From Candidatus Thorarchaeota archaeon (lineage in GTDB: Archaea; Asgardarchaeota; Thorarchaeia; Thorarchaeales; Thorarchaeaceae), in contig JAUWOU010000009.1 in assembly GCA_030612005.1 (NCBI GenBank), positions 1-48,462 on the forward strand: DNA of 48,462 nt, in the 5' to 3' direction. The notes beneath the pieces are model-generated. The model did no database searches and was not told the origin of the DNA. It worked only from the letters and a program-made list of their open reading frames with translations. The position numbers and the translations under genes are program-made. Positions 1 through 9,336 of the stretch are shown here, in pieces (position 1 is the stretch's first letter; every line of letters starts with the position of its first letter).

Positions 1-55
1 GATTCTTCTTTTTCGAAAGAAATTCACATGTTATTAGAGAATTGGGATTTTCAAT

Positions 56-1255
56 TCAAACTTCTTTCAGAAACAGGGTGAGGACAATCATTGCTTCAAC
101 TACAATGGCCAGTAGAATCAAAGCTGGAAGGAAGCTGCTAGTTAGGTCTGTTAGATATCCTACGAGAATGGGTCCGATGAAGCCCAGTGTTGCCCCTACT
201 GAGAAGAAAAGACCACCCGCAATTCCCATGTTTTCAGCTCCAACTCCGGGCAGATCCATCATGACTACCAACATAAGTGGTAAGAGTGCACCACTGACGA
301 TTCCAAAGATGATTAATGAACCAAGAAGAAATGAGCCGGAAGTTATGCCGACGAGGTATATACTGACACCCTCAATAAGTAACAATGCTACGATTATCGG
401 TTTTCTTGAACCTGCTGTAGAAACAGCTGGAATAATTCCACTCCCTATCAGACCAAGCCACGTAGGTACTGAGGCTAATATTCCGGCTCCTGCTGGATCC
501 ATTCCTTTTGCCTCTAGCAGAGTTGGAAGCCAATTCCCGAAGCCGTAGAAAACAAGAAAGGATTGCGAACCGATGATGGCAACCATCCAGACATATTTGT
601 GACCTAGTAGAGATCGAAGAATCTCCTTCAATGGAAGAGCTATTCGACTCTGGTCCGGACCAATTGTTGCTTCACGCGCAAGGAAAATCCAAGCAAAAGC
701 TATGAGGAATCCGATGATTCCGTAGAGGGAAAACACATTGCGCCATGTACCTACTAATGGTAGAATGAGGAAATTAGTAAGTGCTAGTGCTGAAGCAGAG
801 CCAACTACAGCTCCAGTCATGTAAATCCCTGAAGCGAAACCGCGTTCTTTGCCTTCAAAAGATGAAGCTACAACTTTGGATAGACCCACTGAGATTGTTG
901 GGCCACCTACTCCGAAAAGTAATACAACAAGAAAAAGAGTTTCAAAACTGAAAGCAAAGGAACGAAGAATTGCTGAAGCAGAAACAAGGAGGAGCCCAGT
1001 CGCAATCATCTTCTTCTGTCCGAAGCGATCGATTCCTATACCTATAGGAACAGCAAGAGGAATGAACATCAGAATGACACTGCCCAGAATAATCCCCATT
1101 TCTGAGTATGTCAATGAGAGGTCTGCGGCTATAACATTCACAAGTGGCGGAATCGATGCAAGAATCAAACCAAATGCGAAATATACTAGCCATGCGAGTG
1201 CCAGGATAACCCATCTATAACTGGATGGTTCAGATAGATGCGCTTCATCATTCAT
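56..1255 (-). CDS. MFS family transporter
   Basis: A 399-residue major facilitator transporter of the inner membrane; the substrate cannot be told from the sequence. About twelve hydrophobic segments are visible, and the loop between helices 2 and 3 carries a version of the MFS signature (GIGIDRFGQKK). The frame stays open upstream to 1414, but the ATG at 1255 is preferred: an AGGTGA ribosome-binding site lies about 9 bases upstream and the preceding 53 residues are not hydrophobic. The next gene upstream, on the same strand, starts 160 bases away. The family call is firm; the closest relatives appear to be anion or cyanate/nitrate type MFS proteins, which is only an impression. Confidence 0.85.
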   Translation of the reverse strand: MNDEAHLSEPSSYRWVILALAWLVYFAFGLILASIPPLVNVIAADLSLTYSEMGIILGSVILMFIPLAVPIGIGIDRFGQKKMIATGLLLVSASAILRSFAFSFETLFLVVLLFGVGGPTISVGLSKVVASSFEGKERGFASGIYMTGAVVGSASALALTNFLILPLVGTWRNVFSLYGIIGFLIAFAWIFLAREATIGPDQSRIALPLKEILRSLLGHKYVWMVAIIGSQSFLVFYGFGNWLPTLLEAKGMDPAGAGILASVPTWLGLIGSGIIPAVSTAGSRKPIIVALLLIEGVSIYLVGITSGSFLLGSLIIFGIVSGALLPLMLVVMMDLPGVGAENMGIAGGLFFSVGATLGFIGPILVGYLTDLTSSFLPALILLAIVVEAMIVLTLFLKEV

Positions 1256-1415
1256 TCTATGATTCACCTGCAAAACTGAATAAAGCCAAACTCTACGTGT
1301 ATTAATTATTCCTATTACTCCGCATCCTATCTTGTTTACAATCTCTTTGAACAGATAAGGGAAATTGAGATACGAAACCCTACTTCGTGTAGGGTCGATT
1401 CTTCTTTTTTCCACA

Positions 1416-2168
1416 CTAGTATTCGTATTGTGACATTTTTCTCCAATCAGTTTCGTCTTCTTTAGGTGGTTTCTTAGATGGGAAATCTAAGCAGAGACCT
1501 CCAAGTAACAAAAATAGAATACTGATATTGAGAACGAACTGATATGTACTCCAATCCACGACTTCGTTGATGAACCCTGAAATTAACGGCTGTGAGAGAG
1601 TCAAATCCATAAAATCCATCCCCCCGTCAATAGGAGTTCCTTCAAAATACTTTGTGAAATTCACCTGAACATTATATAATCCAGGCTCTAATACTATATC
1701 ACTTTCTGCGGCCACCCAAAATGATGTATATGGATCAGATGGCTCATCTCCGGTATATTGAAAGTCAAGAGATGAAGTATCAATCAGGGTACCGTTTTGA
1801 AACACATATACTTCAACGTGTTCAGACTCGCCGAAATATAGATAGTTACCTACAGACACCTTCAGATATCCAGAATACATGTACTGCTCTCGTATAGTAA
1901 AATCTGTTTCATACCCCGTGTTCGCATAACTAGATCTTTCAGAATTCAAACCCTGATATTCAGCCATCGGTGTAATGCCAAGATTCGTGACTAAGATTAT
2001 TGTGACCAAGAAACCAATTGCAGGTAATAGGATAAACTTTCGCTGGAAAAATCCTAAAGTACCTGAATTATTCATATGCCTAGTAAATAGACAATACATG
2101 AGAAGTACGATGGCAACAATACCCGCATACTCTACAGTGATTACGAAACTATCTAACGCTACTCCCAT
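1416..2168 (-). CDS. Membrane-anchored protein with outside beta domain
   Basis: A 250-residue protein I do not recognise. It has two hydrophobic segments near the N-terminus (about residues 8-26 and 45-63). A polar middle part of about 140 residues follows, with the alternating pattern of a beta-sandwich and several N-x-S/T sites. A third membrane segment lies at about 212-228, and the C-terminal tail is charged (KKPPKEDE). The middle domain should lie outside the cell. It is on the same strand as the MFS gene downstream, but the gap of 160 bases gives no strong case for an operon. No function is proposed. Confidence 0.6.
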   Translation of the reverse strand: MGVALDSFVITVEYAGIVAIVLLMYCLFTRHMNNSGTLGFFQRKFILLPAIGFLVTIILVTNLGITPMAEYQGLNSERSSYANTGYETDFTIREQYMYSGYLKVSVGNYLYFGESEHVEVYVFQNGTLIDTSSLDFQYTGDEPSDPYTSFWVAAESDIVLEPGLYNVQVNFTKYFEGTPIDGGMDFMDLTLSQPLISGFINEVVDWSTYQFVLNISILFLLLGGLCLDFPSKKPPKEDETDWRKMSQYEY

Positions 2169-2280
2169 TTTCGCTCAAGAGATATTCTCCTGAGTGAATA
2201 TCAACTCTTGGAATTTTAGGAAATATTATCACACCGAGTTATCTCCCCAAGGATGAACAAGAGAGAAAGAGCGGCTTGTC

Positions 2281-2928
2281 TTATTGTGTAACTTCAGTAC
2301 TTAGAATACTTGACAATCTACCACTATAATGTGAGTAGTTGACGACCCATACCCACCCCATTACAACAATTGCTTCAAGGATTTCAAATGCTGCGGTGCT
2401 CAGTGTTGTAACCGCAAGTTGGAACATGATCAGTAGACTTATGGTGCACAGAATAATAGATACGATTCCTAGAATCCTCATTTCCGAAAGTCTGAGCCAA
2501 ACGACTCCTATTGCTCCCAATGCTATTGGTATTAAGAGGAAGAACGGCACTGCAGTCAAAATGTGTCCCAAGTGATAATCTTCAGAGAAAATTCCGATTC
2601 CAGCTAGGAGAATTGATGTGCATGCGAAAATTGAAAGTGCCACCTTTGATGGTGTGTCTCTTATTTGTTTAATCAACCAAATTATGAAATACAGAACCAT
2701 GAGTCCTGTAACAATGAGTCCTCCATTGAATAATACTGCGCTGACAAATTGCAATTCTCCGAGGTCCGTTCTGAACCAGCTTCCTAGGTCACTTAGAGGG
2801 TTGTCAGACCAACTGAAACCCGGTTGTATTGCAATTGAAGCTGCTATAGTGATAAACGAAATCATAGGTCCAATGAATCCTATCAGATTTCCTTTTGGCA
2901 TATTTTTGAGTTTCTCAACCTGACTCAA
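2281..2928 (-). CDS. DUF998-like six-helix membrane protein
   Basis: A 215-residue integral membrane protein with about six hydrophobic segments. The motif NPLSDLGSW after the first helix is the hallmark of the DUF998 family, whose biochemical role is not established. It starts with TTG at 2928, directly abutting the TGA of the upstream paralogue at 2929-2931, so the pair is almost certainly translated together. The two proteins share the N-terminal pattern K-x-x-N-M-P-K and the SDLG motif, so they arose by tandem duplication. Confidence 0.75.
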   Translation of the reverse strand: MSQVEKLKNMPKGNLIGFIGPMISFITIAASIAIQPGFSWSDNPLSDLGSWFRTDLGELQFVSAVLFNGGLIVTGLMVLYFIIWLIKQIRDTPSKVALSIFACTSILLAGIGIFSEDYHLGHILTAVPFFLLIPIALGAIGVVWLRLSEMRILGIVSIILCTISLLIMFQLAVTTLSTAAFEILEAIVVMGWVWVVNYSHYSGRLSSILSTEVTQ

Positions 2929-3588
2929 TCATTCAACACTCTCCGATGCTTCGCCTAACATCTCGAGTTTTCCTTGATATTTCATCAGGTTAATCAACCA
3001 TAACCATACAATAGCGGAAAGGGCTGTAACAATTTCTGGAATTGCGACATTACTCCACATTGGTGTACCGAGCATGTAGTCCCCCCACAAATAGAGAGAG
3101 AGGAATGGAAGGAGAATTGATATGGCACTGAACCATCTCAGATTAGAGAATCGTAACCATCCTATTCCAATGAACCACATCGAGAATGGAAATGTGAGAA
3201 AGAATCCAACGGATACCCAGTAGTGGAGTTCTCCGAAGTTCTCAGAGAATATTCCTATGCCAATCAAGAACGCCAAAGATATGACTAGAGGAATAACTCC
3301 AATCTTTGTAGGAATGTCTTTAGTCCATTTCAGAAACCAAATTGTGTATAACAACATCAGAATACCTGTTATAATGAGACCACCATTGAATACAATGGCT
3401 CCAATCAATTTGTATGGTCCAAGGTCTGTTCTTGTATAATGTCCAAGATCACTCAGTGCGTTACCAAACCAGTCGAATCCTGGTGACAGAAGGATAGCGA
3501 TTGCAATAGTTGACAGAGCAATGAGGGGCGCAAAGAATCCAATCTTTGTGTATTTTGGCATATTGGTTATCTTTTCACTAAGTGACAT
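2929..3588 (-). CDS. DUF998-like six-helix membrane protein (paralogue)
   Basis: A 219-residue membrane protein, upstream partner and paralogue of the gene at 2281-2928. It has the same order of about six helices and the motif NALSDLGHY after helix 1. The ATG at 3588 faces a divergent promoter region (3589-3696) shared with the zinc-ribbon gene at 3697. Function unknown; a tandem pair suggests a heterodimer, which is an inference. Confidence 0.75.
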   Translation of the reverse strand: MSLSEKITNMPKYTKIGFFAPLIALSTIAIAILLSPGFDWFGNALSDLGHYTRTDLGPYKLIGAIVFNGGLIITGILMLLYTIWFLKWTKDIPTKIGVIPLVISLAFLIGIGIFSENFGELHYWVSVGFFLTFPFSMWFIGIGWLRFSNLRWFSAISILLPFLSLYLWGDYMLGTPMWSNVAIPEIVTALSAIVWLWLINLMKYQGKLEMLGEASESVE

Positions 3589-3696
3589 GCATCTTTTTGC
3601 GTATTTCTCTCGTATAAGATTACTGGATTCTCGTTCATTAAACTTTAAAACCTCTCCAGTCTATTTATGTCATAATAACTTTCAGAGCGATTCACA

Positions 3697-4059
3697 ATGT
3701 CCGAAAATCCAAACTGTCCCTATTGTGGTTCTAGTGTTTCGACAGACCATGTTCGTGCTGGGTACGATGAAAAAGTGAAGGTCCGTTGTCACAACTGCGG
3801 TGGGCAATTCGAATACATGCCAGGATTTGGTTCATTTTCACTTCCAGGTGAGGGTCCACGAACACAACGTCGAGTTACATCTGAAGGCTCGTATCCTGGG
3901 ACTATCTATCAAGGTGATGCTCCTTGGACAACTGAAACGCCTCCACCAAAGAAATCTGGTTGTGGGTCTTGCTGTGCAATATGTCTTTGTTGCTGCTGTG
4001 GGCTACCACTCATTACCACAGTACTCATGATTTTTGGTCTCATATTTAGTATCTTCTAA
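3697..4059 (+). CDS. Zinc-ribbon protein with C-terminal membrane anchor
   Basis: A 120-residue protein. Residues 7-34 form a zinc ribbon (C7-x2-C10 and C31-x2-C34). A low-complexity linker follows, then an unusual run of cysteines at about residues 88-101 that leads into a single membrane helix at the C-terminus. The ribbon would face the cytoplasm and the cysteine cluster would sit at the membrane surface, where it could be acylated or bind metal. The gene at 4099 has the same layout, so the two are paralogues. Similar ribbon-plus-anchor proteins occur in many archaea without known function. Confidence 0.7.
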   Translation: MSENPNCPYCGSSVSTDHVRAGYDEKVKVRCHNCGGQFEYMPGFGSFSLPGEGPRTQRRVTSEGSYPGTIYQGDAPWTTETPPPKKSGCGSCCAICLCCCCGLPLITTVLMIFGLIFSIF

Positions 4060-4098
4060 CTCTTTGAGTAGAAATCTGAATCTCGAGGAAGTGCCACT

Positions 4099-4440
4099 TT
4101 GGAGGAACACCCAATATGTCCCCATTGTGGACGAGAACTAGACGAAAACATACCTCTTGCACTAGAGGGAACTATTCAACTGAAATGTCCTTTCTGTGAA
4201 ATGACTTATTCATTTCAGCGTCAAAAAGATTCAAGCTATGTTGAAGAGGAGGCCGAGTATTATCTCTCTGCTGGACCATTTCGAAGGAAGCTGGTTTTAG
4301 GCGATAATGATGAACCACGTAAAACAGACCCCCCGTCAAAAAAATACTCTTGTTTGTTTCTTTGCCTGTTTGGTCCTCTGATCCTCTTAGGAATTTACTT
4401 GTTGATTATGAATTTAATTGTGATACTAAGTCAATTGTGA
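4099..4440 (+). CDS. Zinc-ribbon protein with C-terminal membrane anchor (paralogue)
   Basis: A 113-residue protein with a zinc ribbon at residues 7-33 (C7-x2-C10, C30-x2-C33), a charged linker and one C-terminal membrane helix. It starts with TTG at 4099, after a GAGGAAG ribosome-binding site. It lies 39 bases after its paralogue (3697-4059) and probably shares its transcript. It lacks the long cysteine run of the paralogue. Function unknown. Confidence 0.65.
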   Translation: MEEHPICPHCGRELDENIPLALEGTIQLKCPFCEMTYSFQRQKDSSYVEEEAEYYLSAGPFRRKLVLGDNDEPRKTDPPSKKYSCLFLCLFGPLILLGIYLLIMNLIVILSQL

Positions 4441-4538
4441 ATAATTATGCATAGAATCTAATCAAGGTTAATGATAAAAGGAAGAGTGTTTTTGAGCCGC
4501 CGGACTAACACAAGGGAATTTTCATAGGGTGACACTAA

Positions 4539-5453
4539 TTGACTGAAGCTGAAGTAGACGATAAACGAATTACGCTTGCAGAAGCAGCTAAGATGGTAAA
4601 TGATGGTGATGGTCTCTTCTGGGGCGGTTTTGGATACCAAAGAGCTCCCATCGCTTTCGCCCACGAGCTAGTGCGACAGAAGAAGAGGAATCTGACGGTC
4701 TACACTTGTGGCTCTGAGGTGGATCTTGAAATAATGGCTGGGGCAGGAGTAGCTACTCGATATGAGATTGCTTTCTCAGCTATCGAAGCCTTGGGTCTTT
4801 CATACAATATCAGACGTAGAGTGTCTGAAGGAAAATTAGCAGTGGAGGACTACACAAATCTGGCTATGGCAATGCGATTCCTTGGAGGAGCCCTCAATGT
4901 ACCATTCATGCCTCTCCGAAGTATGATGGGAACTGATTTGGTCAACCTAAGGCGATATCGAGGAGATGACAAGTTGAAGGTGATGGACTGTCCATTCACT
5001 GGAGATAAGATATGTCTTGTACCTTCTATCCAGCCAGATTTCAGTATTGTTCACGTTCAACGTGTAGACAAACTAGGTAACGCTCAGATTGATGGAATCG
5101 TAGGTGAGGATCTTGAGGGATCCCGATGTGGAAAGAAGTTGATAGTGCTTGCAGAAGAATTGATTGACACTACAGAAGTTCGAACAAGACCTGATCAGAC
5201 TAAAATCCCAGCAATGTACGTTGACCATGTTGTCATCTTGCCGTACATAGCTCATCCTATGATGTGTCATGACTACTACGATTATGATTTGGAGCACCTC
5301 ATGATGTTCCATAAAATGACTCGTACAGAAGAAGGCTGGCAGGAATACTTGGATAATTACATTCTCGGTGTTGATGATCATCATGGATATCTCAACCTAG
5401 TTGGTTGGGATAATCTTCACAAGCTTCGTGCAACAAAACCATGGGGGTACTAA
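4539..5453 (+). CDS. Family I CoA-transferase, alpha subunit
   Basis: A 304-residue subunit related to glutaconate CoA-transferase subunit A and to IpdA-like proteins. It should move CoA between an acyl-CoA and a free acid together with the beta subunit encoded next. The N-terminal part has the glycine-rich stretch LFWGGFGYQRAP (about residues 27-38) typical of the CoA-binding fold. TTG at 4539 is taken as the start, shortly after an AGGGTG site. The gene overlaps its partner by 13 bases, which implies translational coupling. The acid substrate is not identifiable; the neighbouring methylmalonyl-CoA genes suggest a short-chain dicarboxylate or branched acid. Confidence 0.8.
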   Translation: MTEAEVDDKRITLAEAAKMVNDGDGLFWGGFGYQRAPIAFAHELVRQKKRNLTVYTCGSEVDLEIMAGAGVATRYEIAFSAIEALGLSYNIRRRVSEGKLAVEDYTNLAMAMRFLGGALNVPFMPLRSMMGTDLVNLRRYRGDDKLKVMDCPFTGDKICLVPSIQPDFSIVHVQRVDKLGNAQIDGIVGEDLEGSRCGKKLIVLAEELIDTTEVRTRPDQTKIPAMYVDHVVILPYIAHPMMCHDYYDYDLEHLMMFHKMTRTEEGWQEYLDNYILGVDDHHGYLNLVGWDNLHKLRATKPWGY

Positions 5454-6226
5454 GAGTGGTGGAGTATACTAAGACGGAATTCCTAATCGCATGTGCATCC
5501 AGTCACGTTCGCGATGGAGAGAATGTATTTGGTGGAACAGGAATGCCCTTACTTGCAGCACTGTTAGCAAAAGAAACCCATGCGCCCAGGTCTAATCTCA
5601 TTTCTGAAGCTGGTTTCATTGATGCTAATCCTAGAGAAGTTCCTCTCTCCGTGGCAGACACTCGGTATTACTATGGATGTTCTGCTGCGATAGGTCTCAT
5701 CGAAACCCTCGGATTTCTCCTGCAAGCAGGACGGATTGATGTAGGTTTCCTAGGAGCTGCTCAGATAGATGAGTACGGTAATCTGAACACGAGCTACATT
5801 GGTCCATATGATGCACCGAAGGTCAAGTTGCCAGGAAGCGGTGGCGGTAACGACATTGCATCATCTGCAAAGCGCCTCATTATTATGATGGCTCATGATA
5901 AACGGAAGTTTCTCACTAAGCTAGACTATATGACTTCACCCGGCTTCTTGGATGGTCCCGGCGCTCGTGAGAAGTGGTCCTTAGTTGGAGGCGGCCCCGA
6001 GGTCGTGATTACGGATATGTGTCAGATGGATTTCGATCCCGACACAAAGAAGATTGGTCTGAAGTCAGTTCATCCTGGATTCACTGTGAAGGATATTCAA
6101 GACAACGTCATGTTTGATCTGATAATTCCTGATGATGTTCCCACAACAGAAGAACCAACCCAGAAACAGCTTGACATCATGAAGAAATTAGACCCTAAAG
6201 GTATCTATCTTGGAAAAGGTGGATGA
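5441..6226 (+). CDS. Family I CoA-transferase, beta subunit
   Basis: A 261-residue catalytic subunit of the heteromeric CoA-transferase. In this family the beta subunit provides the glutamate that forms the glutamyl-CoA thioester. Here E56 in the motif NLISEAGF occupies that position, close to Glu54 of glutaconate CoA-transferase, so the enzyme looks active. A glycine-rich loop (GSGGGND, about residue 131) follows. ATG at 5441 lies inside the alpha gene; an in-frame GTG at 5456 is an alternative. The 3' end overlaps the HAD gene, so alpha, beta and HAD form one compact operon. Confidence 0.8.
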   Translation: MGVLRVVEYTKTEFLIACASSHVRDGENVFGGTGMPLLAALLAKETHAPRSNLISEAGFIDANPREVPLSVADTRYYYGCSAAIGLIETLGFLLQAGRIDVGFLGAAQIDEYGNLNTSYIGPYDAPKVKLPGSGGGNDIASSAKRLIIMMAHDKRKFLTKLDYMTSPGFLDGPGAREKWSLVGGGPEVVITDMCQMDFDPDTKKIGLKSVHPGFTVKDIQDNVMFDLIIPDDVPTTEEPTQKQLDIMKKLDPKGIYLGKGG

Positions 6227-6971
6227 ACTGAATTCATTGAATATTGGTGAGTTCAAGGCAGTAATCTTTGACCTTGATTCAACTCTAATGGATACTCATC
6301 GATATCCTTTGGTTGCAAGTGAATGGCTAATGAAGAATTCTAATGTAGATACTGATATTCATAGAGAATCGTATCTACGGAATCTCATTTCGCGGTATTT
6401 CAAAGCAATAGAAGCGATTGCGGACGGAGCTCCTTTTCGGCCTCCGTTCGATATTGTCAAGACAGCCATGAGTAATAGCTTGGAGGCTATCGGATTCAAT
6501 CCAGATTCTGATATCGTAGAAGAGGCAACTCAACGATTTAGAGCCCTTCATGTTGAGTTATCAACTCCTTTTCCTGGAGTTCCAGAACTTCTTTCAAATC
6601 TGGAAAGCCGGGGGATTAGACAAGGAATCCTAACTAATAGTTTCGTTGGGAATGCCAGAGTTATTCTTGATAATTCAAAACTTAGACATCATTTCGAGGC
6701 AATAGTGGATTGTGGAGATGTTCAAGCCTACAAACCAATGCCAGAACTATTTGAAAGAACTCTCGCCCTCCTTGATGTAACACCTTCAGAAGCCCTTTTT
6801 GTTGGGGATGAATATTATGCAGATATGGTTGGAGGTAAAGGACTCCAACTCACAACAGTTTGGATCAATCATCGTGAAGAATCCTTAGATGAACTCGTTG
6901 CAAGATACGGTCCTGAAAACACACCTGACTATGTAACGACAACTATTTCGGAATTTGCTAAGATGTTATGA
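6210..6971 (+). CDS. HAD-superfamily phosphatase
   Basis: A 253-residue hydrolase with all HAD motifs: FDLDSTLMDT (nucleophile D21, acid D23), the motif II serine/threonine in ILTNSF, the lysine in AYKPMPELF, and VGDEYYADM for the metal-binding acids. The helical cap between motifs I and II fits the phosphoglycolate phosphatase or beta-phosphoglucomutase-like subfamily. TTG at 6210 overlaps the CoA-transferase beta gene by 17 bases; GTG at 6219 is an alternative start. Substrate unknown. Position suggests a house-cleaning or metabolite-repair role in the same transcript. Confidence 0.8.
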   Translation: MEKVDELNSLNIGEFKAVIFDLDSTLMDTHRYPLVASEWLMKNSNVDTDIHRESYLRNLISRYFKAIEAIADGAPFRPPFDIVKTAMSNSLEAIGFNPDSDIVEEATQRFRALHVELSTPFPGVPELLSNLESRGIRQGILTNSFVGNARVILDNSKLRHHFEAIVDCGDVQAYKPMPELFERTLALLDVTPSEALFVGDEYYADMVGGKGLQLTTVWINHREESLDELVARYGPENTPDYVTTTISEFAKML

Positions 6972-7054
6972 CAATTCGACAAGCTGTATCTTTTCTCGAC
7001 CATTTATCGAGTATCTACGCAACACACATATTAGCAATTTGAAGGACTACCTCT

Positions 7055-7540
7055 TTGCTACGCCGCTCTATATCTGATGGAGTATTGAGTACCTTGAGCA
7101 AAGATGACGAAATTGGACCGATGCAAGCGCGTTCAGACTTGATAGACATATTGAGTCAATGCCCTGAAAACACAGAAGCTCTTGTTACACTTATTCAGAG
7201 CGAGCTCAAAGACCTCAAGGATAGTAACGTTGTCAAAGATATCTTCAACACAATATCTGAAGCTGCATCACACACCAATGTAGATGCAACAGCAAAAGAT
7301 AATGTTCTATACTGGCTGACAAAAACAACTCCCGATGTTCGTCAAATGGTTCTGGTTCAAACAATTGAGGAACTACTTGGTCTTGACCAATGCAGAGAAG
7401 CTACAATTAGTGCACTGATCAAGATATCTTCTAAGGATAATGTAGATATGGTCATGCAATGGGTAAATCGTAAAATACTGACCCTCAATCAAGCAGTTTT
7501 CGTTCTGCTCTATCCTGACTCATCAGCTGCATTGAAGTAA
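7055..7540 (+). CDS. Small all-helical protein, unknown function
   Basis: A 161-residue soluble protein predicted to be all helical, with leucine/isoleucine spacing reminiscent of HEAT or ARM repeats but no clear signature. TTG at 7055 follows a GAAGGA ribosome-binding site. It lies 84 bases after the HAD gene on the same strand and ends 7 bases before the convergent TPR gene. I do not recognise the family. Confidence 0.5.
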   Translation: MLRRSISDGVLSTLSKDDEIGPMQARSDLIDILSQCPENTEALVTLIQSELKDLKDSNVVKDIFNTISEAASHTNVDATAKDNVLYWLTKTTPDVRQMVLVQTIEELLGLDQCREATISALIKISSKDNVDMVMQWVNRKILTLNQAVFVLLYPDSSAALK

Positions 7541-7547
7541 TTTTCAA

Positions 7548-7814
7548 CTAGATATCTGGCATGTATTTCTTTACGTGCTTTTCCCACTCTGGTTTAATCT
7601 CGATGGTACGCTTAGCACATTCCTTTGCAAGTTCTTTCTGTCCCATTTTGTAATGTAGCTTTGCTTTGTAAAACCATGCTTTGGCAAATTCTTGATCTAT
7701 TTTGAGTGATTCTTCATAGGCTTCTAGTGCCTTCTTATCATCACCCTTTGTTTCATACACTCTGGCATGTGCAAACCAGTCGTACTGAGTCATTTCATCT
7801 AGTTCCGCGGCCAT
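7548..7814 (-). CDS. Small TPR protein
   Basis: An 88-residue protein made almost entirely of two tetratricopeptide repeats (patterns ALEAYEESLKID and AKAWFYKAKLHYKMG) plus a third partial helix pair. TPR proteins act as protein-protein adaptors. It is a clear paralogue of the 92-residue protein at 14004-14282: both contain AWFYK, a C-A-K-x-A/T motif and WEKH at matching places. The two genes flank the CoA/methylmalonyl block. Confidence 0.75.
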   Translation of the reverse strand: MAAELDEMTQYDWFAHARVYETKGDDKKALEAYEESLKIDQEFAKAWFYKAKLHYKMGQKELAKECAKRTIEIKPEWEKHVKKYMPDI

Positions 7815-7997
7815 AATCAGTTACATCCCATTCTTCATGTGACTGTAATCATGAGCCCTAATAATGTTAGGTGTAGTAACAGGTTTCATAGAATCATCCA
7901 ACTAACACTTACAAGCATCCATAAAGCTTTATTTCTCCAGAAAAGATACGATACACCTCTTTTCTATACATATAAGACTTAGACACGAAATAGTGGT

Positions 7998-8005
7998 TAT
8001 ATACT
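7998..8005 (+). promoter_or_regulatory. TATA box for the secreted protein gene
   Basis: TTATATAC lies about 35 bases before the ATG at 8037. With archaeal spacing, transcription would start close to the start codon, giving a very short leader; no clear Shine-Dalgarno site is present. Confidence 0.5.
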
Positions 8006-8036
8006 AATCATTCATGGTTCGATATAGGTTTCAATA

Positions 8037-9200
8037 ATGAAAACAATTCAAAAGACAATGATTGCCTTGTTCCTTATCGTCGCCTTATTGGGAACGACTG
8101 CCTTGGCAAGTGCACAAGGTCCCATAGCCACGCCTCCAGGTGATCGAACTCCTCCTAATCACATGAGGGGAGACGATGGAACAGTATGGATTGACACTGA
8201 CATAATCACAATTACGGCAAATGGAGAAGTACCAATGTTCCACTTTTGGTATACGGTAGATGATGATGGAGCACACGCAAAATTCCAGACCTCCTTTGTG
8301 ATGATTGCTGAATTCGAAGATTTGAATGGTGATGGTGGTTTTCAGACTGGTGAAGAACTCTACTTTGCACCATTATCTGCATATGAATGGACATTGACCA
8401 CTGGTACAGTTGAAGAAGGTGGTGTAGTTACTGAAGCTTGGCTCAAGTACACGAAGTCTGGTGTCAGAACTGCCCCGTTGGCTGATGCAACACCTGCTGC
8501 ACTAGATGGGACTTCAGACATCATGAGATTTAAAGACGTGACAATTCAGATCTGGGGTCACATCTATCTAGACGATTACGCAGGAGAAATTTTCGATGAT
8601 CATGGTTCCCATGCAAACTATACAGTTGCTGGAGGTTCAGAACTCAAAATTGACATTGAGATTGGAAACTTTCCATTCAGCAATGATGATTCCATGGTAA
8701 CTATTCAAACTCTCCAAAGAGAACACATAGCTACTGGAACTTCAGAACCTCAACTTAATCGCCACAGAATTCAAACGCGTGAGCGGTTCCGAAATACTAC
8801 ACTTGATTCAGATATGATGAACTGGACAACAACCGGCGGTAATGAAACTAGATTCGAAGCTATGAATGGAACCAATATCCAGAGGGTAGACTTTGTAGAT
8901 CATGAATCTGGTATTACTCAGGGCTTCTTCAGTTGGGTTGACAAAGCTGTCATAACTTGGCCTGGCGGAGCTACTGAAGCAGTAGATGTGAATGCTACCT
9001 ATATCCCAACTGGTGTAGGTATTGCTATCTATCTTGCTTACTCGAATTTTGATGACGGAAGCATACTGCACGACCCATCAATTGGTCTGTATCCTGAAGG
9101 TGCACCCACAATTTTAGGATCCATAGATCCAGTTCTTGCAACGGGAATCGGTGCAGTTGCATTGATTGCCATACTAGTTGTGTTGGTCCGAAGGAGATAA
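8037..9200 (+). CDS. Secreted protein with C-terminal membrane anchor
   Basis: A 387-residue cell-surface protein. Residues 1-27 form a signal peptide (hydrophobic core ALFLIVALLGTTALA, likely cleaved after ASA). A long beta-rich ectodomain with several N-x-T/S sites follows, and a single membrane helix lies at about 366-384 before the tail RRR. The fold is not recognised. It has its own promoter and a terminator at 9220-9256. The next gene encodes a membrane-bound regulator with its own ectodomain, so a sensor/target relation is possible but unproven. Confidence 0.65.
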   Translation: MKTIQKTMIALFLIVALLGTTALASAQGPIATPPGDRTPPNHMRGDDGTVWIDTDIITITANGEVPMFHFWYTVDDDGAHAKFQTSFVMIAEFEDLNGDGGFQTGEELYFAPLSAYEWTLTTGTVEEGGVVTEAWLKYTKSGVRTAPLADATPAALDGTSDIMRFKDVTIQIWGHIYLDDYAGEIFDDHGSHANYTVAGGSELKIDIEIGNFPFSNDDSMVTIQTLQREHIATGTSEPQLNRHRIQTRERFRNTTLDSDMMNWTTTGGNETRFEAMNGTNIQRVDFVDHESGITQGFFSWVDKAVITWPGGATEAVDVNATYIPTGVGIAIYLAYSNFDDGSILHDPSIGLYPEGAPTILGSIDPVLATGIGAVALIAILVVLVRRR

Positions 9201-9219
9201 TCAACTAATCTCTCTCACT

Positions 9220-9256
9220 GGGCGGTGTATTAGTGGCGCCGCCCTCCATACTTTTT
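9220..9256 (+). terminator. Hairpin terminator after the secreted protein gene
   Basis: GGGCGG at 9220-9225 pairs with CCGCCC at 9239-9244 across a 13-base loop, and five T bases follow at 9252-9256. It lies 20 bases after the stop codon at 9200. Confidence 0.6.
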
Positions 9257-9336
9257 AGAAAAGTCTTATCTTTACATCTTTACTGTCAAACATCAATCGG
9301 ATTTACAAAAACTACAATCTAGAATGGTGCTCTATC

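Noticed and set aside
849-1220. Plus-strand frame of 123 codons
   Set aside because: It is a shadow of the MFS gene; the composition is arginine/threonine rich and there is no start context.
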